This document shows positions 51,425 through 59,747 of a stretch of 64,000 nucleotides of DNA, piece after piece. This stretch comes from Methylocapsa acidiphila B2 (GTDB lineage: Bacteria; Pseudomonadota; Alphaproteobacteria; Rhizobiales; Beijerinckiaceae), in contig NZ_KE386496.1 in NCBI RefSeq assembly GCF_000427445.1, forward strand, positions 2,805,504 to 2,869,503. Direction: 5' to 3'. Below the pieces are notes generated by a model. That model ran no database searches. It was not told where the DNA came from and saw only the letters and a program-made list of their open reading frames with translations. Position numbers and translations under genes: made by a program. Within the stretch, counting starts at the first letter, position 1. Every line of letters begins with the position of its first letter.

Positions 51425-52333
51425 TCAGGCGACGAGCTTGTCCGGCATCTCCATCGGCCCGCTATAATAGTTAATGTAGCGCTGTTCGATGTCGGCAAGC
51501 GGCATGATGGTGAAAACGTCGGTCGTTCCGAATTGCGCGTCGATCACCGCGCCATCGCCGAACCGCGCCCCCACGCGCAGATAGCCCTTGAGCAAAGGCG
51601 GCAGGGCGGCGATTCCCTTGCGTGGATCGACGGCGGCCTTGTCTAAGATCGCCATCTCCACCCGGGCGGCGCAAGGGCGCACGCTCCATTCCTCGGAAGC
51701 CGCCGCTTCATAATGGAGGAAGCTCAACGGAAGCGCCAAAGCGAGCGGATTGACTCCGGGCAGGCTCGCGCAGCCGATGAGCACATCAATGCGATGGTGC
51801 TTCGCGTAAATCCACAGGCCGCGCCACAACAGCTCAATGACCCGCTTCGAGCGATATTTCGCGTGAACGCAGGAGCGGCCGAGCTCCAAGAATCGCTTAT
51901 CCGCATGCCGGGCGAGCATCGGCCCGATCTCGAATTCACGTTGGCTGTAGAATCCAGGTCCCTGCGCCGCGACGTCGCCGCGCAGCAGGCGATAGGCTCC
52001 GACCACCTTCGGTTTGATGCGGCCGAAGCGATTGCGCGCCTCTTTGTCTATGACGAGCAGATGGTCGCAAAATGCGTCGAACGGACAGATGTCGCGCCGT
52101 ATCAATGCGGCGCCCTGTTGCGGCGTCGCGCCGCCTTCCTCGTAGAAGACCTGATAGCGCAGGCGCTGGGCCATGCGAATCTCCCGCTTTGTGGCGGCGA
52201 GCCTAACCTCGAAGGATCCGAATTGCCCAAGCACGGCGGGCAGGCCGGCAAGATCTCGAATGACGCGACGGCGCTTGATAAGCCGGACCGGACGATGAAC
52301 GATGCCGCCTAATGGCGCGCCGATGGGCCACAT
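51425..52333 (-). CDS. GNAT-fold N-acyltransferase (OlsB / hemolysin-like family)
   Basis: About 302 residues. The conserved acetyltransferase pattern includes EVRLAATKREIRMAQRLRYQVFYEEGGA, DHLLVIDKEARN, VVGAYRLLRGDVAAQGPGFYSQREFEIGPM and FLELGRSCVHAKYRSKRVIELLWRGLWIYA. These match OlsB-type enzymes that make lyso-ornithine lipid from ornithine and acyl-ACP. The start at 52333 (with GGAGAGA upstream) is chosen over a TTG at 52456. The divergent gene is PlsC-like (OlsA type), so ornithine-lipid synthesis is a reasonable hypothesis. Confidence 0.78.
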   Translation of the reverse strand: MWPIGAPLGGIVHRPVRLIKRRRVIRDLAGLPAVLGQFGSFEVRLAATKREIRMAQRLRYQVFYEEGGATPQQGAALIRRDICPFDAFCDHLLVIDKEARNRFGRIKPKVVGAYRLLRGDVAAQGPGFYSQREFEIGPMLARHADKRFLELGRSCVHAKYRSKRVIELLWRGLWIYAKHHRIDVLIGCASLPGVNPLALALPLSFLHYEAAASEEWSVRPCAARVEMAILDKAAVDPRKGIAALPPLLKGYLRVGARFGDGAVIDAQFGTTDVFTIMPLADIEQRYINYYSGPMEMPDKLVA

Positions 52334-52522
52334 GATGATGTTGATCTCTCCGACAAAGCGTGAAGGATCAACGTAGAATGGCTGCGCGAAGCTTTCATGA
52401 CGAACGCCGCCCGCCAATATGCGTCGAAATGACGTTCTGTTGTCACTAAACTGCAAGCTAATCGTATTATTATTAGCGGCGCATCGGGGCGCGGCCCCTC
52501 AGGATTTTAAGAGCCTCCGCCC

Positions 52523-53335
52523 ATGGCCTATTGGCGCGCGACGATCATTTGTTTGTCTCTCATCGCCAGCTTCGCCGTTGCCGCGCCGCTGCAATGGGCC
52601 GCGAGGCGGCGCGGCTGGACGCTGCGCTTTTGGCTTCCGGTCTTCGTCAGCCGCGCGCTCATGCGCCTGCTGCGGGTCGAGGTTCACGCGCAGGGCGCGG
52701 CGAGCGGCGGCGGCGGTCCGCTTCTTCTCGCCGCCAATCACGTCTCCTGGATCGACATTCTCGCGGTCTCCAGCGTCGCGCCCGTCTGCTTTCTCGCCAA
52801 GAAAGAGGTGCGGGGCTGGCCGGTGATCTCGGCTTTCGCGCGGGTGCAGGAGACGGTCTTTGTCGATCGCACGCAGCGGCGCTCCATTCCAGGCGCCAAC
52901 GCGGCAATCGCGTCGCGGATGCTCGCGGGCCGACCCGCGCTTCTCTTCCCGGAAGGCACGACCGGAGACGGACTCGCGCTGCGCAGATTCCACAGCTCGC
53001 ATTTCGCCGCCGCGCGCGATCTTCTCGCCGAGGCGCAGGAGGTCGAGGCCGTGCGCGTGCAACCTCTCGCGATCCGCTATTCCTCGCCGGCCGCCGCCTG
53101 GTATGGGGACGCAACCCTGCTACCGCATCTGTGGTCGCTCTTGAAGGGCAAGCCCTTGCGCTGCGATCTGGTCTTCGGCGCGCCTTTGGCCTATGGGCGC
53201 GGGACCGACCGCAGGGCCCTGACGCGACAGGTCGAGGCCTCGGTCGCCGCCATGCTCGCTGAGTTAGGTCCGGCGGGAGAGGCGACGCCGCAACCGGCGG
53301 CCGAGGAACTTGAAGCTCTGGCGGCGCGCGCTTAA
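52523..53335 (+). CDS. Lysophospholipid acyltransferase, PlsC/OlsA-like
   Basis: 270 residues with an N-terminal membrane helix (ATIICLSLIASFAVAAPLQWA). The acyltransferase block includes NHVSWIDILAVSS (NHxxxxD), FVDRTQRRSIPGANAA and LLFPEGTTGDGLALRRFHSSHF (FPEGT). It could acylate lysophosphatidic acid or lyso-ornithine lipid. The divergent OlsB-like neighbour favours the latter; motifs alone do not decide. Confidence 0.82.
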   Translation: MAYWRATIICLSLIASFAVAAPLQWAARRRGWTLRFWLPVFVSRALMRLLRVEVHAQGAASGGGGPLLLAANHVSWIDILAVSSVAPVCFLAKKEVRGWPVISAFARVQETVFVDRTQRRSIPGANAAIASRMLAGRPALLFPEGTTGDGLALRRFHSSHFAAARDLLAEAQEVEAVRVQPLAIRYSSPAAAWYGDATLLPHLWSLLKGKPLRCDLVFGAPLAYGRGTDRRALTRQVEASVAAMLAELGPAGEATPQPAAEELEALAARA

Positions 53336-53404
53336 AGCGCCTTCTTAAATCATCTCCCGCTGCGGCCGCGCCTATGGCAAGATGGGGCGGGGAGCGTCCA
53401 CGGC

Positions 53405-55072
53405 ATGTCGAAGCGGCAGCGCGAATTTCGTTTGTCTCGCGCGAGGGCGCGAGCGGAGAAGGCCGCGGCGACACCGGACTCGACAGAAGCGCTCGCCGAA
53501 AAGGCTCACGATCTCGACGCCGCGCGCAAGACCTTGGAGGACGCGGCGACGGTCAGCGGGACGCTCTGGTTCAGCTATCTGTTCACGCTCTTCTATATCG
53601 CCATCGCGGCGGGCGCGGTCACGCAAAAGGACCTGCTGCTTGAAAATCCGGTCAAGCTGCCTTTTCTCAATGTCGAGTTGCCGCTCATCGCCTTTTTTGC
53701 TTTGGCGCCGATCCTGTTTGTAATCGCCCACGCCTATACGCTCATGCATTTCGCGCTGCTTGCCGGAAAGATCGGCGCCTATCACGCGCTTCTCAAGGAA
53801 AAGCTGCCGGACGAGGCTTCGGCGGAGACGCGGGATGGGCTGCGCCGCCAATTGCCGAGCAATATTTTTGTACAGTTCCTGGCGGGACCGCGCGAGATTC
53901 GCGACGGCGGGCTCGGGCGCCTGCTGCAAGCTGTCGCCTGGATTTCGCTCGTCGTCGGGCCGATCCTGCTACTGCTCCTGCTTCAGATTCAGTTCCTGCC
54001 CTATCATCTCGAATGGGCGACCACGGTTCAGCGTCTCGCTCTTCTCGGCGATCTCATGCTGTTGTGGCTTTTGTGGCCGGCGGTGCTTGCCGGCCGAAGC
54101 AAGATTGTTTCTCCGCCCCTCCGGCGGCATTGGGGATGGGCTTCGGGGAGCTTCGCCGCGCTCGCCTTCGCTTTCCTCGTCGCGACCTTTCCGGGCGAAG
54201 GGCTCGATGCTTGGGCGCAGAAGCCAAAATGGATCGCGACCAATTTCTTCGCTGTCGGAAATAAAAAGGAGGGAAAGCGCATTCGCCCCGAATGGGCGTC
54301 TTTGCGCGATGTCGTCTTCAACGGTGCGGTGGACTCGGTCACGCGACGGCGCAGTCTATTATCCAACACGCTGGTCTTGCCGGCCTTTGATTCGCTCGAG
54401 GCCAAGGGCGTCGACGACCAGAAAAAGCTCGATTGGGCGAAACATGTCCTGAGCCTGCGCGGGCGCGATCTTCGCGGCGCGATTTTCGATCACGCGGATT
54501 TGCGCAAGGCGGATTTTGACGGCGCCAAGCTTCAGGGGGCGTCGCTCGAATTCGCGCAGCTTCAGGGCGCGTCGCTCAATGTCGCGTCGATTCAGGGCGC
54601 GTCGCTCGATCTCGCGGAGCTTCAGCCGCTCAGCCAAGAGCATTTCGAGGCGCTGAAGAAAGAGATTACAGGCACGCCCGACGGCGTGTTAAAAGATGCC
54701 GCCCTGAAGCGCTTCGAGAGCGCCGACCCCAAAGTCGCCAACGGAAATGACGGCAAGATTGCGGATTGGTGGCGCGATCAAGCCAAACGTCCACCGTCCC
54801 GCGAAAATTTTGATCAAGTTGCTACCAAAGCCTGGCGCGAAGCTGGATGCAATCCCGACGGCGCGCCCTATGTCATCCGCGCTTTGACTCGACGACTTAC
54901 GCCGTTCCACTTTGCGCAGTTCGCCAAGGCCTTTCTCGACCCGAAAACCTGCCCCGCCGCCGCCAAGCTCAGCGACGAGGACAAAGCCGCGCTGCAACGG
55001 ATCGCAGACGAGTTCGCCCAAGCCGCCCCTTCTCCCGCGCCCGCTCAGCCAGTAGCGAAACCCAAAAAATAA
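53405..55072 (+). CDS. Pentapeptide-repeat membrane protein
   Basis: 555 residues. A charged N-terminus is followed by four or five transmembrane helices (about 50-75, 95-120, 180-200, 210-230 and 255-270). A soluble region then holds a short pentapeptide-repeat array at about 355-410: LRGRDLRGAIFDHADLRKADFDGAKLQGASL, then two LQGASL-type repeats. A helical C-terminal domain ends in a Pro/Ala/Lys tail. The array is far shorter than in the usual quadrilateral beta-helix, and its DNA has three 30-bp direct repeats. The function is unknown. Confidence 0.78.
   Translation: MSKRQREFRLSRARARAEKAAATPDSTEALAEKAHDLDAARKTLEDAATVSGTLWFSYLFTLFYIAIAAGAVTQKDLLLENPVKLPFLNVELPLIAFFALAPILFVIAHAYTLMHFALLAGKIGAYHALLKEKLPDEASAETRDGLRRQLPSNIFVQFLAGPREIRDGGLGRLLQAVAWISLVVGPILLLLLLQIQFLPYHLEWATTVQRLALLGDLMLLWLLWPAVLAGRSKIVSPPLRRHWGWASGSFAALAFAFLVATFPGEGLDAWAQKPKWIATNFFAVGNKKEGKRIRPEWASLRDVVFNGAVDSVTRRRSLLSNTLVLPAFDSLEAKGVDDQKKLDWAKHVLSLRGRDLRGAIFDHADLRKADFDGAKLQGASLEFAQLQGASLNVASIQGASLDLAELQPLSQEHFEALKKEITGTPDGVLKDAALKRFESADPKVANGNDGKIADWWRDQAKRPPSRENFDQVATKAWREAGCNPDGAPYVIRALTRRLTPFHFAQFAKAFLDPKTCPAAAKLSDEDKAALQRIADEFAQAAPSPAPAQPVAKPKK
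54531..54620 (+). repeat. Three tandem 30-bp repeats in the pentapeptide gene
   Basis: The motif TTCAGGGxGCGTCGCTC begins at 54531, 54561 and 54591, each followed by about 13 less conserved bases. One unit encodes ten residues (two pentapeptides, QGASL plus a variable five). Homogeneous DNA copies indicate recent expansion or contraction of the array. Confidence 0.7.
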
Positions 55073-55075
55073 CCC

Positions 55076-55091
55076 TGTTTCACGGGAAACA
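55076..55091. promoter_or_regulatory. Possible third parS-like site
   Basis: TGTTTCACGGGAAACA matches parS at 15 of 16 positions; the central T at position 10 is G, which breaks the CACGTG core symmetry. It is four bases past the pentapeptide-gene stop, some 28 kb from the candidate origin. The core change may greatly weaken ParB binding, so function is uncertain. Confidence 0.45.
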
Positions 55092-55185
55092 TATTGGTCC
55101 GGTCGGCGCGCCAAATCGGACAAGGCTCGCGCCATCGCCCTTGACGCGCAAGCTCGGCGCAGGCTTGCTGCTCCATCCTCGCTTC

Positions 55186-55692
55186 ATGAGATGGCGCTCG
55201 ACTCTTTTGCCTCAACTCGCTTTCCCTCTCCCGCCGCAGGATGGCCGCCAGTCCGAGACGGCGCTTCGTGTCGCGCGGGGAACGCGGCGGCTCTTGCGCC
55301 GGCTCCGATTCTCGACCGTCACCGAACTGCCGTTGCTCTCCGGGCGGCGCGCCGACCTTGTCGCCCTCGCCGAGGATGGCGCGATCCATATTATCGAGAT
55401 CAAATCCTCGATCGCCGATTTCCGCGCCGATCAGAAATGGCCGGCCTATCGGGCCCATTGCGACCGGCTCTTTTTCGCCATCCCTGAATCCGTGCCGGTC
55501 GAGATCATGCCGGAAGACGCCGGCCTCATCCTCGCCGACGGCTATGGCGCGGAAATTCTGCGCGAGGCGCCCGAGCACAAGCTCGCCCCCGCCTCCCGCC
55601 GCGCCATGCTCTTGCGCTTCGCCCATGCCGCCGCACATCGGCTCCACGGCTTGACCGATCCCGAAATCCTGTCGCACGGTCCGCTCGGCTGA
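55186..55692 (+). CDS. MmcB-family DNA repair protein
   Basis: 168 residues from MRWRSTLLPQLAF. The PD-(D/E)xK-like nuclease motifs are GRRADLVALAEDGAIHIIEIKSSIADFRADQKWPAYRAHCDRLFF, that is Asp then Glu-x-Lys. The family LILADGYGAEILREAPEHKLAPASRRAMLLRFAHAAAHR tail follows. MmcB acts with the ImuA-ImuB-DnaE2 mutasome in Caulobacter. The start is uncertain: no clear ribosome site precedes 55186, and the frame is open further upstream. Confidence 0.82.
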   Translation: MRWRSTLLPQLAFPLPPQDGRQSETALRVARGTRRLLRRLRFSTVTELPLLSGRRADLVALAEDGAIHIIEIKSSIADFRADQKWPAYRAHCDRLFFAIPESVPVEIMPEDAGLILADGYGAEILREAPEHKLAPASRRAMLLRFAHAAAHRLHGLTDPEILSHGPLG

Positions 55693-55888
55693 GCTGAAAT
55701 CCGCCATGGCCGGCGCAAAAGCCGGTGGAACATCTGACGCGGAGCCTTGCAAATAGCTTTGGCCTCGGCACAATCATGATTCGTCGTGGAAACCGTCTGC
55801 GACGGCCTCCGGCCGCCACGAAACCCAAAGCCGCGCGCGGCGTTCGAGGCGATCTCACAATCAAGGCTTGACGCCCCGGACGCTCCCC

Positions 55889-56878
55889 ATGGCGAATGAC
55901 GACATCGGCCGGCTCTCTTCGCCCACGCTCTACCTTGCGCGGATGATCGCCTTTTTGATCCTTGTCGGCGTCTCGGCGCTGATCTTCCACAGCCGCATCG
56001 CCCCGGCCTTTTGGGCCAATCCCGCGCTCAATGGCCTGATCATGGTCTTGTTCGGCCTCGGCGCCGTCCTCACGCTGATGCAGGTCGCCGGCCTTTATCG
56101 CGAAACCGCCTTCGCCAATGCGCTGCTGCGCCGCGAGACTAAGCTCGCCAAGCCGCCGGCGCTTCTCGCGCCTCTCGCGCGTTTCTTCGGCGACGATCCT
56201 TTCGCCCGCGGAGTCTCGCCACAGGGCCTGCGCGCGCTTCTCGACTCGATCGCCGCGCGGCTTGACGGCGCGCGCGACGCCGCGCGCTATCTCGCCGGGC
56301 TTTTGATTGTGCTCGGCCTGCTCGGGACCTTTTGGGGCCTCCTCCAGAGCGCGGGCTCTATCGGCGGCGCCCTCAAGTCCTTGCAGGCGGAAGGCGACGC
56401 CGCCGCCATGTTCGAGGATCTCAAGGCTGGCGTCTCGGCGCCGATCGCCGGCATGGCGCTTTCCTTCGCCTCCGCCCTTTTCGGCCTCGCCGGATCTCTG
56501 GCGCTGGGCTTTCTCGATCTGCAGGCTGGCCAGGCGCAAAGCCGCTTTTTCTGCGAATTGGAAGACCGGCTGACAGAGGCCGCGGCGGCCGCGGCGGCGT
56601 CGGATGTGCTCGCAGGGCTCGACGGGCTGCCGGGGGAGCTCCGCGCGGCGCTCGAGAAAATCGCCGCCAGCGCGGACCAGACGCATGTCCGCTCGACGAT
56701 GATCGCGGTCGCCAATCTCGCCGAGGGCGTTCAGGCTTTGGTTCAGCACATGCGCGCGGAACAGCAGATGCTCCGCGACTGGGTCGAGGCGGAAGCTGAG
56801 CAGAAGCGAGAGCTCAAGGCCGTTCTGGAAAGCCTTTCGGCGGAATTGAAGGATCGCGCGGAATGCGCCGCCGAATAA
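55889..56878 (+). CDS. MotA/TolQ/ExbB-like proton channel protein
   Basis: 329 residues with four predicted membrane helices: FLILVGVSALIFH, NGLIMVLFGLGAVLTLM, ARYLAGLLIVLGLLGTFWGLLQS and GMALSFASALFGLAGSLALGFLDL. The LGLLGTFWGLL and GAVSAPIAGMALSFASALFG-like segments are typical of the MotA/TolQ/ExbB core. The cytoplasmic C-terminus is long and coiled-coil-rich. It pairs with the OmpA-domain gene at 56955, a MotB-like partner. The start is ATG 55889 rather than the upstream TTG. The process it energises is unknown. Confidence 0.78.
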   Translation: MANDDIGRLSSPTLYLARMIAFLILVGVSALIFHSRIAPAFWANPALNGLIMVLFGLGAVLTLMQVAGLYRETAFANALLRRETKLAKPPALLAPLARFFGDDPFARGVSPQGLRALLDSIAARLDGARDAARYLAGLLIVLGLLGTFWGLLQSAGSIGGALKSLQAEGDAAAMFEDLKAGVSAPIAGMALSFASALFGLAGSLALGFLDLQAGQAQSRFFCELEDRLTEAAAAAAASDVLAGLDGLPGELRAALEKIAASADQTHVRSTMIAVANLAEGVQALVQHMRAEQQMLRDWVEAEAEQKRELKAVLESLSAELKDRAECAAE

Positions 56879-56954
56879 CTCATTGCTTCGCGCGGGACAT
56901 CGACGGAAAGCCGATTCCCGCTTTTCCTCGTCCCGCTTTGCCGAGGCAAATCTG

Positions 56955-57962
56955 ATGGCGCTCGCCAAAGCCAAGCGGCCGCTCCGCCCGATCGATTATT
57001 GGCCGGGCCTCGTCAATCTCTTGTCGGCCCTGCTTCTCGGCATGATTTTTCTGCTGTCGGTTTTCATGCTGGCGCAGTTCTATGTCTCGCGCGCCGTGAT
57101 CGGCAAGGACGCTGCTGTCTCGGCGCTCAACCGCCAGACCGAGGATCTAGCGGCCGCCCTCGCGCGGGAGCGGTCCGATAAAGCGGAGGCCCTAGCGAGC
57201 TTCGCGGCCGCCGAGCAAGACAGGGCTCGATTGCAAGCCTATGTCGATCGAGGGAAAGAAGACGGGGCGGCGCCGGAATTGCGCATCGCCAGCGCGGAAG
57301 AGAGGCTCGGCGCCGAGAAGCAGATTTCAGCGCGGGCCTCGGCTCAGGCGGAAACTCTAGCGGAGCAGGCCGCCGAGCTTCGCCGTCAGCTTTCAGCCCG
57401 CGAAGAGGCGCTCGCCGCGGCGGCGTCGCAGGATCGGGACCAGCAGGCGAAAATTGCCGAGCTCAATGCGAGGCTCGATGCGGCGCTCGAGCAAAAGGCG
57501 AAAGCGCTCGCCGCCTATCGCACTGATTTCTTCGCCCGCCTGCAGAGCGTGCTCGGGAGCCAGCCAGGACTCAGCATTGTCGGCGACCGTTTCATCCTGC
57601 AATCGGAAATTCTGTTCGGCTCCGGTCAGGCGACTGTCAACCCAGCCGGACGCGGCGAGCTCGACAAGCTCGCGGCCGCCCTGATCGAGCTCGACCATGC
57701 GATTCCGCCGGACATTCCCTGGCTCATGCGCATCGACGGCCATACGGACAAAAAGTCGATCCAATCCAAGCATTTCGCGTCGAATTGGGCGCTTTCTTCC
57801 GCGCGGGCGATCGCGGTCGTTCAATATTTGATCGGCAAAGGGGTCCCGCCGCAGCGCCTCGCCGCAGCGGGCTTCGGCGAATTTCAGCCGCTGGATCCCG
57901 GCGAAGGGGATGAGGCGTTCAAGCGCAACCGGCGGATCGAGCTGAAGATCACCGATAAATGA
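56955..57962 (+). CDS. MotB-like protein with OmpA peptidoglycan-binding domain
   Basis: 335 residues. One N-terminal transmembrane helix (VNLLSALLLGMIFLLSVFMLAQFYV) is followed by a long coiled coil (about 55-190) rich in Ala, Glu and Arg. The C-terminal OmpA/MotB domain (about 205-335) has ILFGSGQATVNPAGRGELDKLA, MRIDGHTDKKSIQSKHFASNWALSSARAIAVVQYL and RNRRIELKI. The usual membrane Asp of MotB is not obvious in the helix (sequence starts DYWPGLVNLL just before it). It likely forms a complex with the 55889 product. Confidence 0.8.
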   Translation: MALAKAKRPLRPIDYWPGLVNLLSALLLGMIFLLSVFMLAQFYVSRAVIGKDAAVSALNRQTEDLAAALARERSDKAEALASFAAAEQDRARLQAYVDRGKEDGAAPELRIASAEERLGAEKQISARASAQAETLAEQAAELRRQLSAREEALAAAASQDRDQQAKIAELNARLDAALEQKAKALAAYRTDFFARLQSVLGSQPGLSIVGDRFILQSEILFGSGQATVNPAGRGELDKLAAALIELDHAIPPDIPWLMRIDGHTDKKSIQSKHFASNWALSSARAIAVVQYLIGKGVPPQRLAAAGFGEFQPLDPGEGDEAFKRNRRIELKITDK

Positions 57963-58016
57963 CGCGCAGTTTCTTCGGCGATCGCCGTGCGCCTCTCCAA
58001 GTCCGGCGGACGAGGA

Positions 58017-58214
58017 TCAGCCGTTTTCGAGAAGCTTAAGGTCGATCTTCTTCAATAGATCATCAAGCGCATCGATCTCTATCGCGCCTTCTATCCTCTG
58101 AACCAGCGTGGCGCTTTGCTTGGCCGCCTCTTCCAAGAGCATTTCGACGCGCTGCTTCAGGCTGCGCAGTTCGTCTAAGCTCATTTTGCCCAGATCCTCA
58201 TCGCCGATGGACAT
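58017..58214 (-). CDS. Small coiled-coil hypothetical protein
   Basis: A 65-residue acidic, helical protein starting MSIGDEDLGKMSLDELRSLK. The GGGGGAG ribosome site just upstream of 58214 fixes the start; frames opening at 58253 or 58295 lack one. Heptad-like Leu spacing (LRSLKQRVEMLLEEAAKQSATLVQRIEGAIEIDALDDLLKKIDLKLLENG) suggests a dimeric coiled coil. It lies downstream of the SufA-type gene. No family is recognised. Confidence 0.55.
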   Translation of the reverse strand: MSIGDEDLGKMSLDELRSLKQRVEMLLEEAAKQSATLVQRIEGAIEIDALDDLLKKIDLKLLENG

Positions 58215-58370
58215 TGGACTCCCCCATTTATCGTCATGCTTTGTGTTTGCCATAGCATGAGCGATTAGCTTGCGGCGAGCCCGGTCAAAAGGCAAAATTT
58301 AAGCTGATGCGCCGTCCGCTCCACGCCCGGACTTGACCCAGAGCGCAGGGTCCTGTCGCGGCGGGAAGCT

Positions 58371-58748
58371 CTAAAGCGCTTGCGCGAGCGGCGGGCTCGC
58401 CGGCGTGATCGCAACCGATTCGCCGCAACCGCAAGAGGAGGTCTGGTTAGGATTTTGGAAGGTGAAGCTCGCCTGAAACTTGTCCGTCTCGAAGTCGATC
58501 TTGGCGCCGAGCAGGAACATCAAATCTTTCGGTGCGACGAGGACTTTCACGCCCTGGTCCTCGACGATTTCATCGGCCGACTCGATCGCGTCGGCGAGCT
58601 CCATCGTATAGGCCATGCCGGCGCAGCCGCCGCTCTTGACCCCGACCCTGATCCCGGCGACGGGCCGGCCCGCGCCCTCGATGAGGCTCCGCGCCCGTGC
58701 GGCGGCGGCCTCGGTCAAGGTCAAGACGGCGAAATTGGACTGTCCCAT
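58371..58748 (-). CDS. A-type Fe-S cluster carrier (SufA/IscA/HesB family)
   Basis: 125 residues. A-type carrier signature with conserved Cys in VKSGGCAGMAYTMEL and the C-terminal pair in SSCGCGES. It begins FAVLTLTEAAAARARSLI. It accepts Fe-S clusters from a scaffold and passes them to client proteins. Here no other suf or isc genes are adjacent. A demand from the Fe-S-rich hydrogenase is possible, but linkage is about 10 kb away. Confidence 0.93.
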   Translation of the reverse strand: MGQSNFAVLTLTEAAAARARSLIEGAGRPVAGIRVGVKSGGCAGMAYTMELADAIESADEIVEDQGVKVLVAPKDLMFLLGAKIDFETDKFQASFTFQNPNQTSSCGCGESVAITPASPPLAQAL

Positions 58749-59075
58749 TGTCTTCCTCCGAGCCGAAAGTTGAGCTTTGGGCCAAGCCCTATATGGCGCC
58801 TCGGCGCGAAATGTTTAGGGGGAGGGTGGGTGGGTCGGTTGGAATTTCCGCTTAACGCCGCAAGCGGGTATTCGGCCTGACGGTGAGCGTGGCGGAAATC
58901 GCCCGATTCCTGTCGGTCCACTTTTGGGAAACAATTTGGCGGCGGACGTTCGAAGTGGGTCGTGCGGACACAAGACAAGTGACCGCCGCATCCCAAAATC
59001 GCTGCGGCTCCGCCGAACGGCCGTGTTTTTGTCTGCGCGCGTCTGCGCGCTCGGACAGGGGACCGACGCCGTCGC
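58749..59075. other. Intergenic region, no gene seen
   Basis: About 327 bases between the divergent SufA-type promoter and the transpeptidase-like gene stop. It contains a small tandem duplication (TCTGCGCGCG repeated near 59034-59055). A G-rich run GGGGGAGGGTGGGTGGGTCGG near 58819-58838 could form a G-quadruplex. No open frame here shows family features. Confidence 0.4.
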
Positions 59076-59747
59076 CTAGGCCGGCAGGAGGATTACCTTG
59101 GTCTTGACCGGCGTGCGCTCATAGAGGTCGATCATGTCTTGTGTCAGGAGGCCGGTGCAGCCGCTGGTGACGCCCCTGCCGATCGACTCGGGATCGCTGG
59201 TGCTGTAGATCGTGCAGACCGTGTACTTGCCGTTCTGATAAAGATAGAGCGTGCGGGCGCCGAGCGGATTGTCGAGGCCTCCCGGCATGCCGCCGGCATA
59301 TTTGCGCGCTTCCGGCTGGCGCTGGATCATCTCCTTGGGCGGGGTCCAGGTCGCCCATTCCGCCTTGCGCCCGACGTAAGCGTCGCCGTTCCACAGGAAG
59401 CCCTTGCGGGGAACGTTGGCGCCGTAGCGGGTGGCGTTTCCCTCGCCTTCGATGCGGTACACATAGTAGTTGGCGGGATCGATGATGATCGTGCCGGTCG
59501 CTTCCTTGCTGTCGTAGCGCACCGTCCGGCGAACATATTTCGGATCGAGCTTGGCGACGTCGACCGCCGGGATCGGGAATTTCTTGTCGGGCACGGGCCC
59601 GTAAAGCTTCGCCGCCGCCATGAGGGCCGCATCGTCGGTCGCGCAACCGGCGAGCCCGAGCGCGCCGAGACTGACGGCGGAGCCGAACAGAAACGACCGG
59701 CGGTTGAGAAATTCCGACCGAAGCGAGGGCGAAGCCGCGTCGCCCAT
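59076..59747 (-). CDS. Divergent L,D-transpeptidase-like Tat lipoprotein
   Basis: 223 residues from MGDAASPSLRSEFLNRRSFLFGSAV, with GGAAGGTGAG directly upstream. NRRSFLFG is a Tat-type twin-arginine motif and LAGC a lipobox, so the protein is probably an exported lipoprotein. The YkuD region (about 75-223) includes GTIIIDPANYYVYRIEGEGNATRYG and GLDNPLGARTLYLYQNGKYT. Usual family members have IHGT and SSGCIRM. Here these read IYST and TSGCTGL: the Cys stays, but the expected His is Tyr and the Arg is Gly. An ATG at 59783 is an alternative start. Confidence 0.78.
   Translation of the reverse strand: MGDAASPSLRSEFLNRRSFLFGSAVSLGALGLAGCATDDAALMAAAKLYGPVPDKKFPIPAVDVAKLDPKYVRRTVRYDSKEATGTIIIDPANYYVYRIEGEGNATRYGANVPRKGFLWNGDAYVGRKAEWATWTPPKEMIQRQPEARKYAGGMPGGLDNPLGARTLYLYQNGKYTVCTIYSTSDPESIGRGVTSGCTGLLTQDMIDLYERTPVKTKVILLPA

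Noticed and set aside
55526-56974. A 482-codon minus-strand frame
   Set aside because: Antisense to mmcB and the MotA-like gene, Arg/Gln-rich with no domain.
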